Assembly (NCBI RefSeq): GCF_014397005.1
Contig: NZ_JACGWS010000007.1
Span: forward strand, 186,001 to 250,000
Length of the DNA: 64,000 nucleotides
Reading direction: 5' to 3'
Source: Kordia aestuariivivens
Lineage (GTDB): Bacteria; Bacteroidota; Bacteroidia; Flavobacteriales; Flavobacteriaceae
Shown here piece after piece: positions 50,019 through 59,609 of the stretch. The translations under genes were made by a program, and so were the position numbers. Each line of letters begins with the position of its first letter. The first letter of the stretch is position 1. The notes beneath the pieces were generated by a model. It ran no database searches and was not told where the DNA came from. It saw nothing but the letters and a program-made list of their open reading frames with translations.

Positions 50019-52865
50019 TTATTGACCGATAACCCAAGAGATATAATATTGAGAACCAATTGTTCCTACTCCTGGCGCACTTACATACTCATGACCTAAT
50101 ATGTTTGCCGCTCCTAGTTTGAACGTTGATTTTTTATATCTGTAGTTTATTTGTAAATCAACTAATGAACGTGCAGTAACCATTCCGTCTGCAAATGTTG
50201 ATTCCCAAAGGAATGAATCGTTCCATCTCCAGTTTACATTGAAACCAAAGTTGTTAAAAAGATTTCTGTTTCCAAAAGACGCTTTTACTTTATGCTCTGG
50301 CGTATTGAAGTTTGTTTCAAAATCTGGATCACTAGCTTGATCGAAGTCAAGTTTCGCATACGTATAGTTTATACCGAAATCGAAATCTCCAAATACTTTG
50401 GTATTTACACCAATTGCAACTCCATAAGAATTGATATCTGCATTAGAGTTAGAGTATAGTTGGAAAGGCGTAAAATCACCATTTGCTGCTGCAATTAGCG
50501 CGTTTGGTGTTGGCGCTCCACCTACTGGTGTTAAATCCGTGATATCTGAAAAATCTACATTACCGTAGTTTGGTACAATAACCGTTCTGTTCGCAATGAA
50601 GTCTTTGTATGCATTATAGTATGCACTTACATCTACTGAAATGTTGTCAAATACAATTCCACGATATCCAACTTCAAAAGCAGATACTTGTTCTGGCTTT
50701 ACAAACTCAACACTAGCTTGTTGTAACAATCCTGGATTTGGTGCTCCTGCTGCTGCACTTGCTCCAAATGCTTGGAATGAAGATAATGTATATGAGTTGT
50801 TGTATGCGTCATTTCCTGAAAGTGTTACTACTCTATCCAAACCAAATGCTTCTAATCCTGCTGGGAAGTTGTTTGTGATTGGTCGCGTTGTGTAACGATC
50901 TAAGTTATCAGGTGCCGATCCTACTAAGATTGCATTTCCAACATCTAAACCAATGTATTGATCTTGTGTTGTTGGGTTACGGAATCCTGTTTGGAAAGAA
51001 GCTCTGAAATTGTGTCTTTTATCTTCATCTGGAGAGAATACTAATGATAATCTTGGAGAAACGTTTCCATCAAAGTTTTGTGCTTTGTCATAACGAACAG
51101 ATCCTGTGAATTTCATTTTGTCTTCCATGAACTTTTTCTGCACTTGTACATACGCTCCATATTCATCGTATTTAATTGGTCCGTCATAATCTGTAAAGAT
51201 GGTTCCTTCCGAATTTAATACATATTGACGGTAAGATCCACCAACTTGAACGTCTGCAAAATCAATTAAGTGAGAGAAGTTATAGTTTACATCAGAGTGA
51301 TATAGTTTTGTATTGTCGATGAATTTTGCTCCTGTAAGCAAATCTCCATCAGCAGTTACGGTGTTTAATGCAGATCTGAAAGCTGGTGTTCCAGGTACTA
51401 AACGACCTGTATCTGCTAAACCTCTAGCAAATGCATGTGCTACCGTTGGATCTCCCGGCGTTACTCCTGGAATTGCTCCTGTGATTGCTCCTAAGTATCC
51501 TGTAGCATATTCAGTAAACCATTGCTGATCTGATTTCCATCTTCTGTTTACGTTGATTGCTGCAAAACGCGTATCATACGAATCCCCTGCTTTTTCAGCA
51601 GTTACGTATCCTCTGATAAAGAAGTTCTTGTTACGAATTTCTAATTTGTGTTGCTGCATAAAGAAATTCTTAATAGAATATCTGTTAGCACCTTGATAGA
51701 TAGTGTTTCCTCTACCAATTTTAGAGTTCCATATTATTGTGAAATCATTTGCAAACGGCTTGTAATGCAATGCTAGATCAGCTTTTACACTTTCCGCATC
51801 ATAGTCCATTAAGTCACGTTCTTCGTATCCTGTTCTTGAGATTGCAGAAGAACCAAATGTTCCTGCTGGAGCACCTGATAATGCATCAAAATTTAATGTT
51901 GTTGAAACCTCATCTCCGTAAATGTTTAATCCATTGTAGTTTGGATCACTAACTCTATCTCCAGTTAATGCATCTCCTGTAGAAGCGTCATAGTTTGTAT
52001 AGTCTGTTGCAAACCATTCTGTACCACTTAAGAAAGAGAAAGATGCTTTTATTGCTAATTTATCGTTGAAAGCATGTGCTGCTCTTATTCCGACATCAAT
52101 AAAGTTATTATCTCCTGCGTTTTCAGAAGAAGTCATTCCTGTTTTTGCATAGAAACTAATTCCTTGCTTTTTGAAAGGATCTTTGCTTCGCATAAACATG
52201 ATTCCGTTGAATGCGTTTGCTCCGTATAATGCTGAAGATGCTCCTGGAAGTAATTCTACCGTTGATACATCTAGTTCAGACATTCCTAATAAGTTTCCTA
52301 GAGCAAAGTTTAATGCTGGTGATGAATTATCCATTCCATCTACCAATTGCATGAATCGAGTGTTTGCAAAGGTTGCAAAACCTCTTGTGTTGATAGATTT
52401 GAATGTTAAACTGTTTGTGTTTACATCAACTCCTTTTAAGTTTTCTAATGCATCATAGTACGTGGGCGCAGATGAGTTTTTGATCGCTCTAGCGTCCATT
52501 CGCTCTATCGTTACAGGGGATTCCCGAATTCTTTCAGGTGTTCTAGAAGCCGATAATACAATTTCGTCTAGCTCTGTTCCTTCTTTTAAGGTAATTGTAA
52601 CATCTTCGTTGTCTTTAGTGATGTCAACTGTTGCAGAATCAAATCCAATGCTACTTGCTTGAATTTTAAAGGGTGGTTGTTGATTTACTTTTAGTTTGAA
52701 ATTACCATCAAAGTCAGTAATCGTTCCTGTAGAAGATCCAACTACGATAATATTCACGCCTGGAATGGGATTGTTACTGCCATCAACAACTTTTCCGCTA
52801 ACATTGGTTTGTGCAAATAGTCCGGCACAAACCAACATAGCTAAGATTGATAGATATGCTCTCAT
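50019..52865 (-). CDS. TonB-dependent outer membrane receptor
   Basis: Encodes 948 residues. A signal peptide (MLVCAGLFAQ) is followed by a carboxypeptidase-regulatory-like domain (about 20-100, NVSGKVVDGSNNPIPGVNII), a plug domain (about 105-230, ESPVTIERMDARAIKNSSAP) and a 22-strand barrel ending in an aromatic-rich strand (YYISWVIGQ). It imports a ligand across the outer membrane with TonB energy. There is no SusD-like gene beside it, so it is not a classic Sus pair; the substrate is unknown. It is probably monocistronic. Confidence 0.93.
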   Translation of the reverse strand: MRAYLSILAMLVCAGLFAQTNVSGKVVDGSNNPIPGVNIIVVGSSTGTITDFDGNFKLKVNQQPPFKIQASSIGFDSATVDITKDNEDVTITLKEGTELDEIVLSASRTPERIRESPVTIERMDARAIKNSSAPTYYDALENLKGVDVNTNSLTFKSINTRGFATFANTRFMQLVDGMDNSSPALNFALGNLLGMSELDVSTVELLPGASSALYGANAFNGIMFMRSKDPFKKQGISFYAKTGMTSSENAGDNNFIDVGIRAAHAFNDKLAIKASFSFLSGTEWFATDYTNYDASTGDALTGDRVSDPNYNGLNIYGDEVSTTLNFDALSGAPAGTFGSSAISRTGYEERDLMDYDAESVKADLALHYKPFANDFTIIWNSKIGRGNTIYQGANRYSIKNFFMQQHKLEIRNKNFFIRGYVTAEKAGDSYDTRFAAINVNRRWKSDQQWFTEYATGYLGAITGAIPGVTPGDPTVAHAFARGLADTGRLVPGTPAFRSALNTVTADGDLLTGAKFIDNTKLYHSDVNYNFSHLIDFADVQVGGSYRQYVLNSEGTIFTDYDGPIKYDEYGAYVQVQKKFMEDKMKFTGSVRYDKAQNFDGNVSPRLSLVFSPDEDKRHNFRASFQTGFRNPTTQDQYIGLDVGNAILVGSAPDNLDRYTTRPITNNFPAGLEAFGLDRVVTLSGNDAYNNSYTLSSFQAFGASAAAGAPNPGLLQQASVEFVKPEQVSAFEVGYRGIVFDNISVDVSAYYNAYKDFIANRTVIVPNYGNVDFSDITDLTPVGGAPTPNALIAAANGDFTPFQLYSNSNADINSYGVAIGVNTKVFGDFDFGINYTYAKLDFDQASDPDFETNFNTPEHKVKASFGNRNLFNNFGFNVNWRWNDSFLWESTFADGMVTARSLVDLQINYRYKKSTFKLGAANILGHEYVSAPGVGTIGSQYYISWVIGQ

Positions 52866-52945
52866 AAGTCTTTTGGTTTAGTTATTATGAGAACAATATA
52901 CACTTTTTTGAGATATCTCTAAAAAAAGCGTTACTATTTTATATA

Positions 52946-54793
52946 TTATTCTACTGTTACCGATTTTGCCAGGTTTCTTGGCTGATCTACATTGCAATCA
53001 CGCATTACCGCTATATAATACGACAATAATTGTAGTGGAATGGTTGTTAATAAGGGAGTTAACAGCTCTAATGTTTCAGGAATTTCAATGACATAATCCG
53101 CAATTTTCTTGATGCTTTTATCACCTTGCATTACCACAGCAATGATTTTTCCTTTTCTAGATTTTATTTCTTGAATGTTACTTACTACTTTTTCGTAGTG
53201 TCCTTTACGAGTTGCAATGACAACAACAGGCATTTGCTCATCAATTAATGCAATAGGTCCGTGCTTCATTTCGGCTGCCGGATATCCTTCTGCATGAATG
53301 TATGAAATCTCTTTTAATTTTAATGCACCTTCTAATGCTACTGGGAAGTTGTAACCTCTTCCTAAGTATAAGAAGTTTGTCGCATCTTTATAGATATCTG
53401 CAATTGTTTTTACATGATTCGCAGATTCTAAAGTTTTTTCAACTTTAGCTGGAATTGCGTCCATTTCAGATAAATACTGATGAAATTCTGATTTAGAAAT
53501 CGTTCCTTTTTTCTGCGCTAATTTTAAAGCAATCAACGTTAATACCGTAATTTGCGTTGTAAATGCTTTTGTTGAAGCCACTCCAATTTCTGGACCAGCG
53601 TGCGTATATGCACCAGCATCAGTTTCTCTAGAAATTGACGAACCTACCACATTACAAACTCCAAATACAAATGCTCCTTTACTTTTAGCCAATTTTATAG
53701 CTGCCATAGTATCTGCCGTTTCACCTGATTGTGAAATTGCTATAACTACATCATTTTCAGTAATTATTGGGTTTCTATATCTAAACTCAGAAGCGTATTC
53801 AACCTCAACAGGAATTCTTGTTAAGTTTTCAAACACATATTCAGCTACCAACCCTGCATGCCATGATGTTCCACAGGCTACAATTAAAATTCTGTTTGCG
53901 TTTACAAATTTTTCAATATTATCATCAACTCCAGCCATTCTAATGATGCCTTCGTTAGCTAACATTCTTCCTCTAAACGTGTCCAAAATTGCTCTTGGCT
54001 GCTCATATATTTCTTTTAGCATAAAGTGATCGTAACCACCTTTTTCAATCTGCTCTAAGTTTAATTGTAATTCTTGAACGTACGGATCCACTAAAGAATC
54101 ATCTTTAATTTTACGAACTTTTACTTTTTTACCTCTGCGTACAATTGCCATTTCTTCATCTTCAAGATAAATAGCATTGTTTGTATATTCAATAAAAGGA
54201 GACGCATCAGAAGCAATGAAAAATTCATCTTCTCCAACTCCAATTACTAACGGACTTCCTAAACGTGCCACTACAATTTCGTCTGGTTTCTTTTGGTCAA
54301 AAACAGCTATTGCATAGGCTCCAACAACTTGGTTTAAGGCAATCTGAACTGCTTTTCCAAGTTTTACATCTTCGTTTTTCTTTACGTCTTCAATCAAGTT
54401 TACCAACACTTCAGTATCTGTATCTGAATGAAATACGTATCCTCTGTTAATTAATTCTTGCTTTAACGGCTCATAGTTTTCAATAATTCCGTTATGAATA
54501 ATTACTAATTCACCAGAATTAGAATAATGTGGATGAGAGTTTACATCATTTGGCTCTCCATGTGTAGCCCAACGTGTATGCCCAATTGCCAAAGTTCCGT
54601 CAACTGAGATTTCATCTTTAATTCGATTTTCTAAATCGACAACTTTTCCTTTGGTTTTGGATAGTTTGATGTTTTTACCATCGTATATAGCAACTCCTGC
54701 GCTGTCATACCCTCTATACTCAAGTCTTTTTAAACCTTTTAATACGACAGGATATGCTTCTCTGTGACCTATATAACCTACGATTCCGCACAT
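52946..54793 (-). CDS. glmS: Glutamine-fructose-6-phosphate aminotransferase
   Basis: Encodes 615 residues. The N-terminal Ntn glutaminase has the Cys2 nucleophile in MCGIVGYIGHREAYPVVLKG; two SIS isomerase domains follow (IVACGTSWHAGLVAEY, SQSGETADT, GRGYNFPVALEGALKLKE) and the C-terminus is DQPRNLAKSVTVE. It makes glucosamine-6-phosphate, the first step to UDP-GlcNAc. It ends an operon with the GT5 and DUF4270 genes. Confidence 0.97.
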   Translation of the reverse strand: MCGIVGYIGHREAYPVVLKGLKRLEYRGYDSAGVAIYDGKNIKLSKTKGKVVDLENRIKDEISVDGTLAIGHTRWATHGEPNDVNSHPHYSNSGELVIIHNGIIENYEPLKQELINRGYVFHSDTDTEVLVNLIEDVKKNEDVKLGKAVQIALNQVVGAYAIAVFDQKKPDEIVVARLGSPLVIGVGEDEFFIASDASPFIEYTNNAIYLEDEEMAIVRRGKKVKVRKIKDDSLVDPYVQELQLNLEQIEKGGYDHFMLKEIYEQPRAILDTFRGRMLANEGIIRMAGVDDNIEKFVNANRILIVACGTSWHAGLVAEYVFENLTRIPVEVEYASEFRYRNPIITENDVVIAISQSGETADTMAAIKLAKSKGAFVFGVCNVVGSSISRETDAGAYTHAGPEIGVASTKAFTTQITVLTLIALKLAQKKGTISKSEFHQYLSEMDAIPAKVEKTLESANHVKTIADIYKDATNFLYLGRGYNFPVALEGALKLKEISYIHAEGYPAAEMKHGPIALIDEQMPVVVIATRKGHYEKVVSNIQEIKSRKGKIIAVVMQGDKSIKKIADYVIEIPETLELLTPLLTTIPLQLLSYYIAVMRDCNVDQPRNLAKSVTVE

Positions 54794-54816
54794 AATTTTT
54801 TTCTTAATTAATGATA

Positions 54817-56457
54817 TTAATTGCTTTCTGGGATTGAATAGAATATTTCAAGCTTCAGTCGTTTGTCTTCTGGAGAAGCTGGTGTACTTCCATGCAATAC
54901 AGTACCAAATGGATTCATGATTGAAACCGTTGGAACAAAATCAAATTCTGAACCAGTTGTTTCCACTTGTCCACTTGAAATAATGCGGATATCAGAAGAA
55001 GAAACTAATCCAAGTTTAACGTTGGTTGAATCTCTTCGGATCACATTATTAATATGTTCTGTTATTCGAATCTTGTATTGAGTTGCATTTCCTGCATCAT
55101 CGCGTTCTAAGATTCCTCCATGAACAGCTTTCGACAAAGAAGGTGATGAAGCATTTACTGTTTGATCAACAAGATAATCTTGCAATGGAATTGCATCATC
55201 TAAATTATATAAGTAAATACGTTGTGGATCTTGAGCAGTTTCTACTTGTAAAGTATTATTTACGTAAAATACTAAATTTGCATCGTTGATAATCCAACCG
55301 TTTTCTCTAATTTCTTCTAATTGATCTGCAACGCCATTTGCATCAGTATCTGGTCCAAAAAGTTCAATTATAGACATTGAACCTTCGCCTCCTTTTACAA
55401 ATAAGTTGTCTTCGTTTGCAGTAACATCTTGCCCAAAAGTGGGCGTTGAAAATGTATTTACAATGTTTGAAGAAGATAAGCTTAAAGCAAATGATGCTTT
55501 TGTAGGGACTGCTTCATCGTCTGCAGGATCTGTATTTCCTTGTGTTTCTGTTTTTTGATATACGTAATCAATTTCGATGTTTGCATTTTGAAAATCTAAC
55601 AACATTAATGCTTGTGCATTTTCTGCAGTTATATGCAAACCTCTGAATAAATCTTCTGCTCTAAATACATTATTGTTTGAAAGTTTAATACTTCCTTCGT
55701 TATCAATAATTCGTTGTTGAAAGAAAGCTGCATCTAAAGGCACGCGAATTCTTGGTGACAACGTTTCTTCTATTACTGCTATACCTTCGTCATCAAATAC
55801 TGTTTCACCATTTGCATCAACTTCTATAACCTCAATTTCTTCTTGGTTAATTACGTAAGCAGTATCTTCAAATAATGTTATTCCAACTGAAGTTGAATAA
55901 TCTTCATCTGAGAAATATGCTTGCGGGTTTCCGTCAGCATCAATATTCCTTAAGTAATACGTAAGTTCTTGTATACGTAGTGTAAAAGGAGCATCTGTAT
56001 CTCCATATAATGAATCTACTGCTACTTCAATTTCATTATCATCGTTAAGGCTTCGCGTACTAAAAAATGGAATATTTAACCATACTTCAGTCACCGTTTC
56101 ATCTTCTTCGAAATCTGTTAAGTCAGCATCTTCTTCCGCTTGACTTAAGTCTCCGAATTCAGGATCTTCCGTTCCTGTTACTAAACTTGCTTGTACTGTA
56201 AGGCTTGAAAATGTTGTTCCGAATACTGGATCAGCATTCGTTCCTAATTGATACACTGGCAATCCATTTGTTTGTACTGGATTCAATCGTTTATTGTAAG
56301 CCTGAATCATTGTTTCTGAAAATAAGTCAGTTGAAAAATTATTATTTTCAATAATTTCACCACCAACTGTACTAAAATCGTCATCACAAGCAACAAAGCC
56401 TAATACCATTAAAAGTATTGCTGAGGCACCTGCGAGTGTCTTCTTAAATCTGTTCAT
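54817..56457 (-). CDS. DUF4270 lipoprotein
   Basis: Encodes 546 residues with a lipoprotein signal (LLMVLGFVAC, Cys at about 24). The start FSTVGGEIIENNNFSTDLF and the overall beta-rich body (GTTFSSLTVQASLV, then TDFEEDETVTEVWLNIPFF) are typical of Bacteroidota DUF4270 proteins. Function unknown; probably outer-membrane associated. It lies 10 nt after the GT5 gene and 23 nt before glmS, so the three are one operon. Confidence 0.88.
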   Translation of the reverse strand: MNRFKKTLAGASAILLMVLGFVACDDDFSTVGGEIIENNNFSTDLFSETMIQAYNKRLNPVQTNGLPVYQLGTNADPVFGTTFSSLTVQASLVTGTEDPEFGDLSQAEEDADLTDFEEDETVTEVWLNIPFFSTRSLNDDNEIEVAVDSLYGDTDAPFTLRIQELTYYLRNIDADGNPQAYFSDEDYSTSVGITLFEDTAYVINQEEIEVIEVDANGETVFDDEGIAVIEETLSPRIRVPLDAAFFQQRIIDNEGSIKLSNNNVFRAEDLFRGLHITAENAQALMLLDFQNANIEIDYVYQKTETQGNTDPADDEAVPTKASFALSLSSSNIVNTFSTPTFGQDVTANEDNLFVKGGEGSMSIIELFGPDTDANGVADQLEEIRENGWIINDANLVFYVNNTLQVETAQDPQRIYLYNLDDAIPLQDYLVDQTVNASSPSLSKAVHGGILERDDAGNATQYKIRITEHINNVIRRDSTNVKLGLVSSSDIRIISSGQVETTGSEFDFVPTVSIMNPFGTVLHGSTPASPEDKRLKLEIFYSIPESN

Positions 56458-56467
56458 AAGTAATCTG

Positions 56468-57283
56468 TTAACCTAAATTTAAAACTTTTGTATTGTAAAA
56501 ATCTGTGTATGCATCAGCAAATTCTTCACTGTTTTTATATTCAAGAACGGGTTTTTCAAGACCGGTGAGATATTCTCGAACATCAGTAGGAATTTCCTCA
56601 GATGCAATTACTACGGCATCCGAATGATCCACAGCAACTTTTAGAAGGTTAGAGTAGTTTGGTTCAGCTAATATTTCCACATTGCCATCTCCAATATTAT
56701 CAAATTTGATTTTGTTTAGCATTTCTTTATCTAAAGTTCCTTCAAATTCTTGTTTATATACAGATGTAACTATTTTACTATCTGTAAACAATGGTTCGTC
56801 TTTGTAATACTTTCTCAAGTATAAAGGTAATAATGATGCCATCCAACCATGAACATGGATGATATCTGGTGCCCAATTAAGCTTCTTAACAGTTTCTATA
56901 ACGCCTTTTGCAAAGAAAATTGCACGTTCGTCATTATCAGGAAATAAATTCCCTTCTTCATCTGTAAATGTAGCTTTGCGCTTAAAGTATTCTTCGTTGT
57001 CAATAAAGTATACTTGTATTCTTTCTTTTGGAATGGAGGCAACTTTAATAATCAATGGCATATCCATATCATTAATAACTAAGTTCATTCCTGACAAACG
57101 AATTACTTCATGTAATTGATGTCTTCGTTCATTGATATTTCCAAAACGTGGCATAAATATCCTAATTTGCCCACCTTTACTGTTTACCATTTTTGGTGCT
57201 TCAAACGACATTGATGAAATTTCAGTTTCTGGTAAATAGGGAACAACCTCAGATGAAACGTATAAGACTCTTTTATTATTCAT
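56468..57283 (-). CDS. Glycogen/starch synthase-like protein, GT5 catalytic-domain half only
   Basis: Encodes 271 residues, about half a normal glycogen synthase. The N-terminal GT5 domain is recognisable: VLYVSSEVVPYLPETEISSM, GGQIRIFMPRFGNINERRHQ, DNDERAIFFAKGVIETVKKL and PDIIHVHGWMASLLPLYLRK. The C-terminal GT-B half with the nucleotide-sugar site is absent. Such short forms are standard in flavobacteria beside DUF4270 and glmS, so this is not a local truncation. Whether it is catalytically active alone is doubtful. It leads the operon and is divergent from panC. Confidence 0.87.
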   Translation of the reverse strand: MNNKRVLYVSSEVVPYLPETEISSMSFEAPKMVNSKGGQIRIFMPRFGNINERRHQLHEVIRLSGMNLVINDMDMPLIIKVASIPKERIQVYFIDNEEYFKRKATFTDEEGNLFPDNDERAIFFAKGVIETVKKLNWAPDIIHVHGWMASLLPLYLRKYYKDEPLFTDSKIVTSVYKQEFEGTLDKEMLNKIKFDNIGDGNVEILAEPNYSNLLKVAVDHSDAVVIASEEIPTDVREYLTGLEKPVLEYKNSEEFADAYTDFYNTKVLNLG

Positions 57284-57388
57284 AAAAATACTTTTGCTTT
57301 ATAATTCAGCGTAAAACATGCAAAATTACAAAAATTATGCAGATTAACAGTAATATATTATGTTTGCAAGCTGTTAATTTTTTCTAAA

Positions 57389-58237
57389 ATGACTATATTC
57401 TATACTCAAAATACACTGAAAGCTTTTGTAGAAGCTCAAAAAAGCGAACGTAAAACTATCGGTTTTGTACCTACTATGGGCGCATTACACAAAGGACACT
57501 TATCACTTGTAAGGAACGCTATGACTGACAATGATATTGTATTCGTTAGTGTTTTTGTAAATCCAACTCAGTTTGACAACACTTCAGATTTAGAGAAATA
57601 TCCTCGAACTTTAGATACAGATGTTGCACTCCTAAAAACTTTAGGAAAAAATGTGTTTGTATACGCTCCAAGTGTCGAAGATATCTATAATTCTGACATA
57701 AATGCCGAAAAATTTAGTTTTGATGGACTCGAATTTGAGATGGAAGGGAAATTTAGAACAGGTCATTTTGACGGTGTTGGAACCATCGTAAAACGTCTTT
57801 TTGAAATTGTTACGCCCGATAATGCGTATTTTGGCGAAAAGGATTTTCAGCAATTAATGATTATAAAAAAACTAGCTTCTAAGTACAAATTACCCGTAAA
57901 TGTGATTGGTTGTGAAATATTTCGAGAAACTTCTGGTTTAGCTATGAGTTCTCGAAATCAACGCTTGTCCGATCATGCAAAAAAAGAAAGTGCATTTATT
58001 TATAAAACACTTTTAGAGGCAAAGAAAAAATTTGGCACAAAAAGTGCATTACACGTTAAAGAATGGGTTCAGAAACAGTTCAGTAAACATCCACTACTTA
58101 CCCTAGAATATGTTGAAATTGCAAACATCAAAAACTTGAAAACAGTCAAACGAAAATCCAAAAACGAGACATATCGTGTGTTCATTGCTGCTTTTATCGA
58201 AAACATTCGACTAATTGACAACATAGCATTGAATTAA
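57389..58237 (+). CDS. panC: Pantoate-beta-alanine ligase
   Basis: Encodes 282 residues with VPTMGALHKGHLSLVRNA (the nucleotide-binding HxGH), VFVNPTQFDNTSDLEKYPR and SSRNQRLSDHAKKES. It joins pantoate and beta-alanine to pantothenate with ATP. panD, which makes the beta-alanine, follows after 27 nt, so the two form a coenzyme A precursor operon. TATGTTTG at 57359-57366 resembles a -7 promoter element. Confidence 0.97.
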   Translation: MTIFYTQNTLKAFVEAQKSERKTIGFVPTMGALHKGHLSLVRNAMTDNDIVFVSVFVNPTQFDNTSDLEKYPRTLDTDVALLKTLGKNVFVYAPSVEDIYNSDINAEKFSFDGLEFEMEGKFRTGHFDGVGTIVKRLFEIVTPDNAYFGEKDFQQLMIIKKLASKYKLPVNVIGCEIFRETSGLAMSSRNQRLSDHAKKESAFIYKTLLEAKKKFGTKSALHVKEWVQKQFSKHPLLTLEYVEIANIKNLKTVKRKSKNETYRVFIAAFIENIRLIDNIALN

Positions 58238-58264
58238 AAACTTTAAAATCATTAACTTTGCCAC

Positions 58265-58615
58265 ATGCAAATACACGTAGTAAAATCTAAAATTCATAGA
58301 GTAAAAGTCACAGGAGCTGACTTAAACTATATTGGAAGCATCACTATTGATGAAGACCTTATGGATGCTGCAAACATTATTCAAGGAGAAAAGGTTCAAA
58401 TTGTAAACAACAATAATGGCGAACGCCTTGAAACGTATGCAATTCCAGGACCAAGAGGAAGCGGAGAAATTACCCTAAACGGAGCAGCAGCACGTAAAGT
58501 TGCTAAAGGAGATGTACTCATCCTAATTACATACGGGATAATGAACATTGAGGAAGCAAAAAAATTTAAACCCGCATTAGTTTTCCCTAACGAAGCAGAT
58601 AATACACTCACATAA
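58265..58615 (+). CDS. panD: Aspartate 1-decarboxylase
   Basis: Encodes 116 residues. The self-cleavage site Gly24-Ser25 is in [14 protein letters not shown]; cleavage makes the pyruvoyl cofactor. [20 protein letters not shown] and [12 protein letters not shown] are also conserved. It makes beta-alanine from aspartate. The stop codon is directly followed by the TTG start of the next gene, suggesting translational coupling. Confidence 0.97.
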   Translation: MQIHVVKSKIHRVKVTGADLNYIGSITIDEDLMDAANIIQGEKVQIVNNNNGERLETYAIPGPRGSGEITLNGAAARKVAKGDVLILITYGIMNIEEAKKFKPALVFPNEADNTLT

Positions 58616-59572
58616 TTGAAAATATCCGTATCAAAAACACTTAAAATCATACTCCCACTTTTTTTGGGAGTATTTTTAGTTTGGTACTCTTTATCTAAAA
58701 CACCTTTAGACGAACTCATTAATCATTTTAAGAAAGCTAATTACTATTGGATTGCACTTGGTGTTTTCTTAGGGATATTAAGTCATTTATCCAGAGCCTA
58801 TCGCTGGCAATACATGCTAGAACCTATGGGCTTTAAACCAAAGTACCCTAATAGTATTATGGCGGTCTTTATAGCGTATTTAGCCAATTTAGGAATTCCA
58901 CGATCTGGCGAAGCATTGCGCGCACTAACGTTGACAAACTATGAAGGTGTTCCTTTTGAAAAAGGATTTGGAACCATTGTTGCCGAACGTGTTGCTGATC
59001 TTATTGTGATGGTATTTGTAATAGCAGCTACACTTTTCATTCAATTTGATTTCATCTGGAATTTGCTCGTAAAAAATTTCAATCCAACAAAAATCATCCT
59101 CTTATTAGCCCTTATGCTTATTGGTGGAATTGGATTGATTATTTTCATCAAAAAAGCAAAAAAGGGTATTCCGTTAAAAATCAAAAATTTCATTTTAGGA
59201 ATTTATGAAGGCGCCACAAGCATTTTAAAGATGAAAAACAAATGGGGTTTTATCTTTCACACACTTTTTATATGGGCAATGTATCTTTTAATGTTCTATG
59301 TAACGATTCTTTCTGTAGAAGATTTATACGGTAAAGTTCCTGCGGGCGCCATCTTAATTGGGTTTATCGCTGGAAGCTTTAGTGTTGCCGCTACCAATGG
59401 CGGAATTGGCTTATATCCAATTGCCGTTGCTGGAGCATTTTCACTATTTGGTTTAGCTAAAGTTCCAAGTGAAGCATTTGGCTGGATTATGTGGTCATCG
59501 CAAACCTTAATGATCATAATTCTAGGTGGATTATCCTTTCTTTATTTACCTATTTTTAATAGCAAAAAATAA
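58616..59572 (+). CDS. Lysylphosphatidylglycerol synthase TM-domain family (UPF0104) protein
   Basis: Encodes 318 residues with about eight membrane helices and the family segments LGILSHLSRAYRWQYMLEPM, IPRSGEALRALTLTNYEGV and FGTIVAERVADLIVM. The start is TTG, directly adjoining the panD stop; no ATG is available until well inside the first conserved segment, so the TTG must be right. Family members flip or synthesise lipids; only the membrane domain is present here, so no lipid aminoacylation activity is expected. It follows panC-panD and precedes an esterase-like gene. Confidence 0.88.
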   Translation: MKISVSKTLKIILPLFLGVFLVWYSLSKTPLDELINHFKKANYYWIALGVFLGILSHLSRAYRWQYMLEPMGFKPKYPNSIMAVFIAYLANLGIPRSGEALRALTLTNYEGVPFEKGFGTIVAERVADLIVMVFVIAATLFIQFDFIWNLLVKNFNPTKIILLLALMLIGGIGLIIFIKKAKKGIPLKIKNFILGIYEGATSILKMKNKWGFIFHTLFIWAMYLLMFYVTILSVEDLYGKVPAGAILIGFIAGSFSVAATNGGIGLYPIAVAGAFSLFGLAKVPSEAFGWIMWSSQTLMIIILGGLSFLYLPIFNSKK

Positions 59573-59609
59573 TCTTTAACTTGCTCCTCTAAACTAACCT
59601 ATCTTCATC

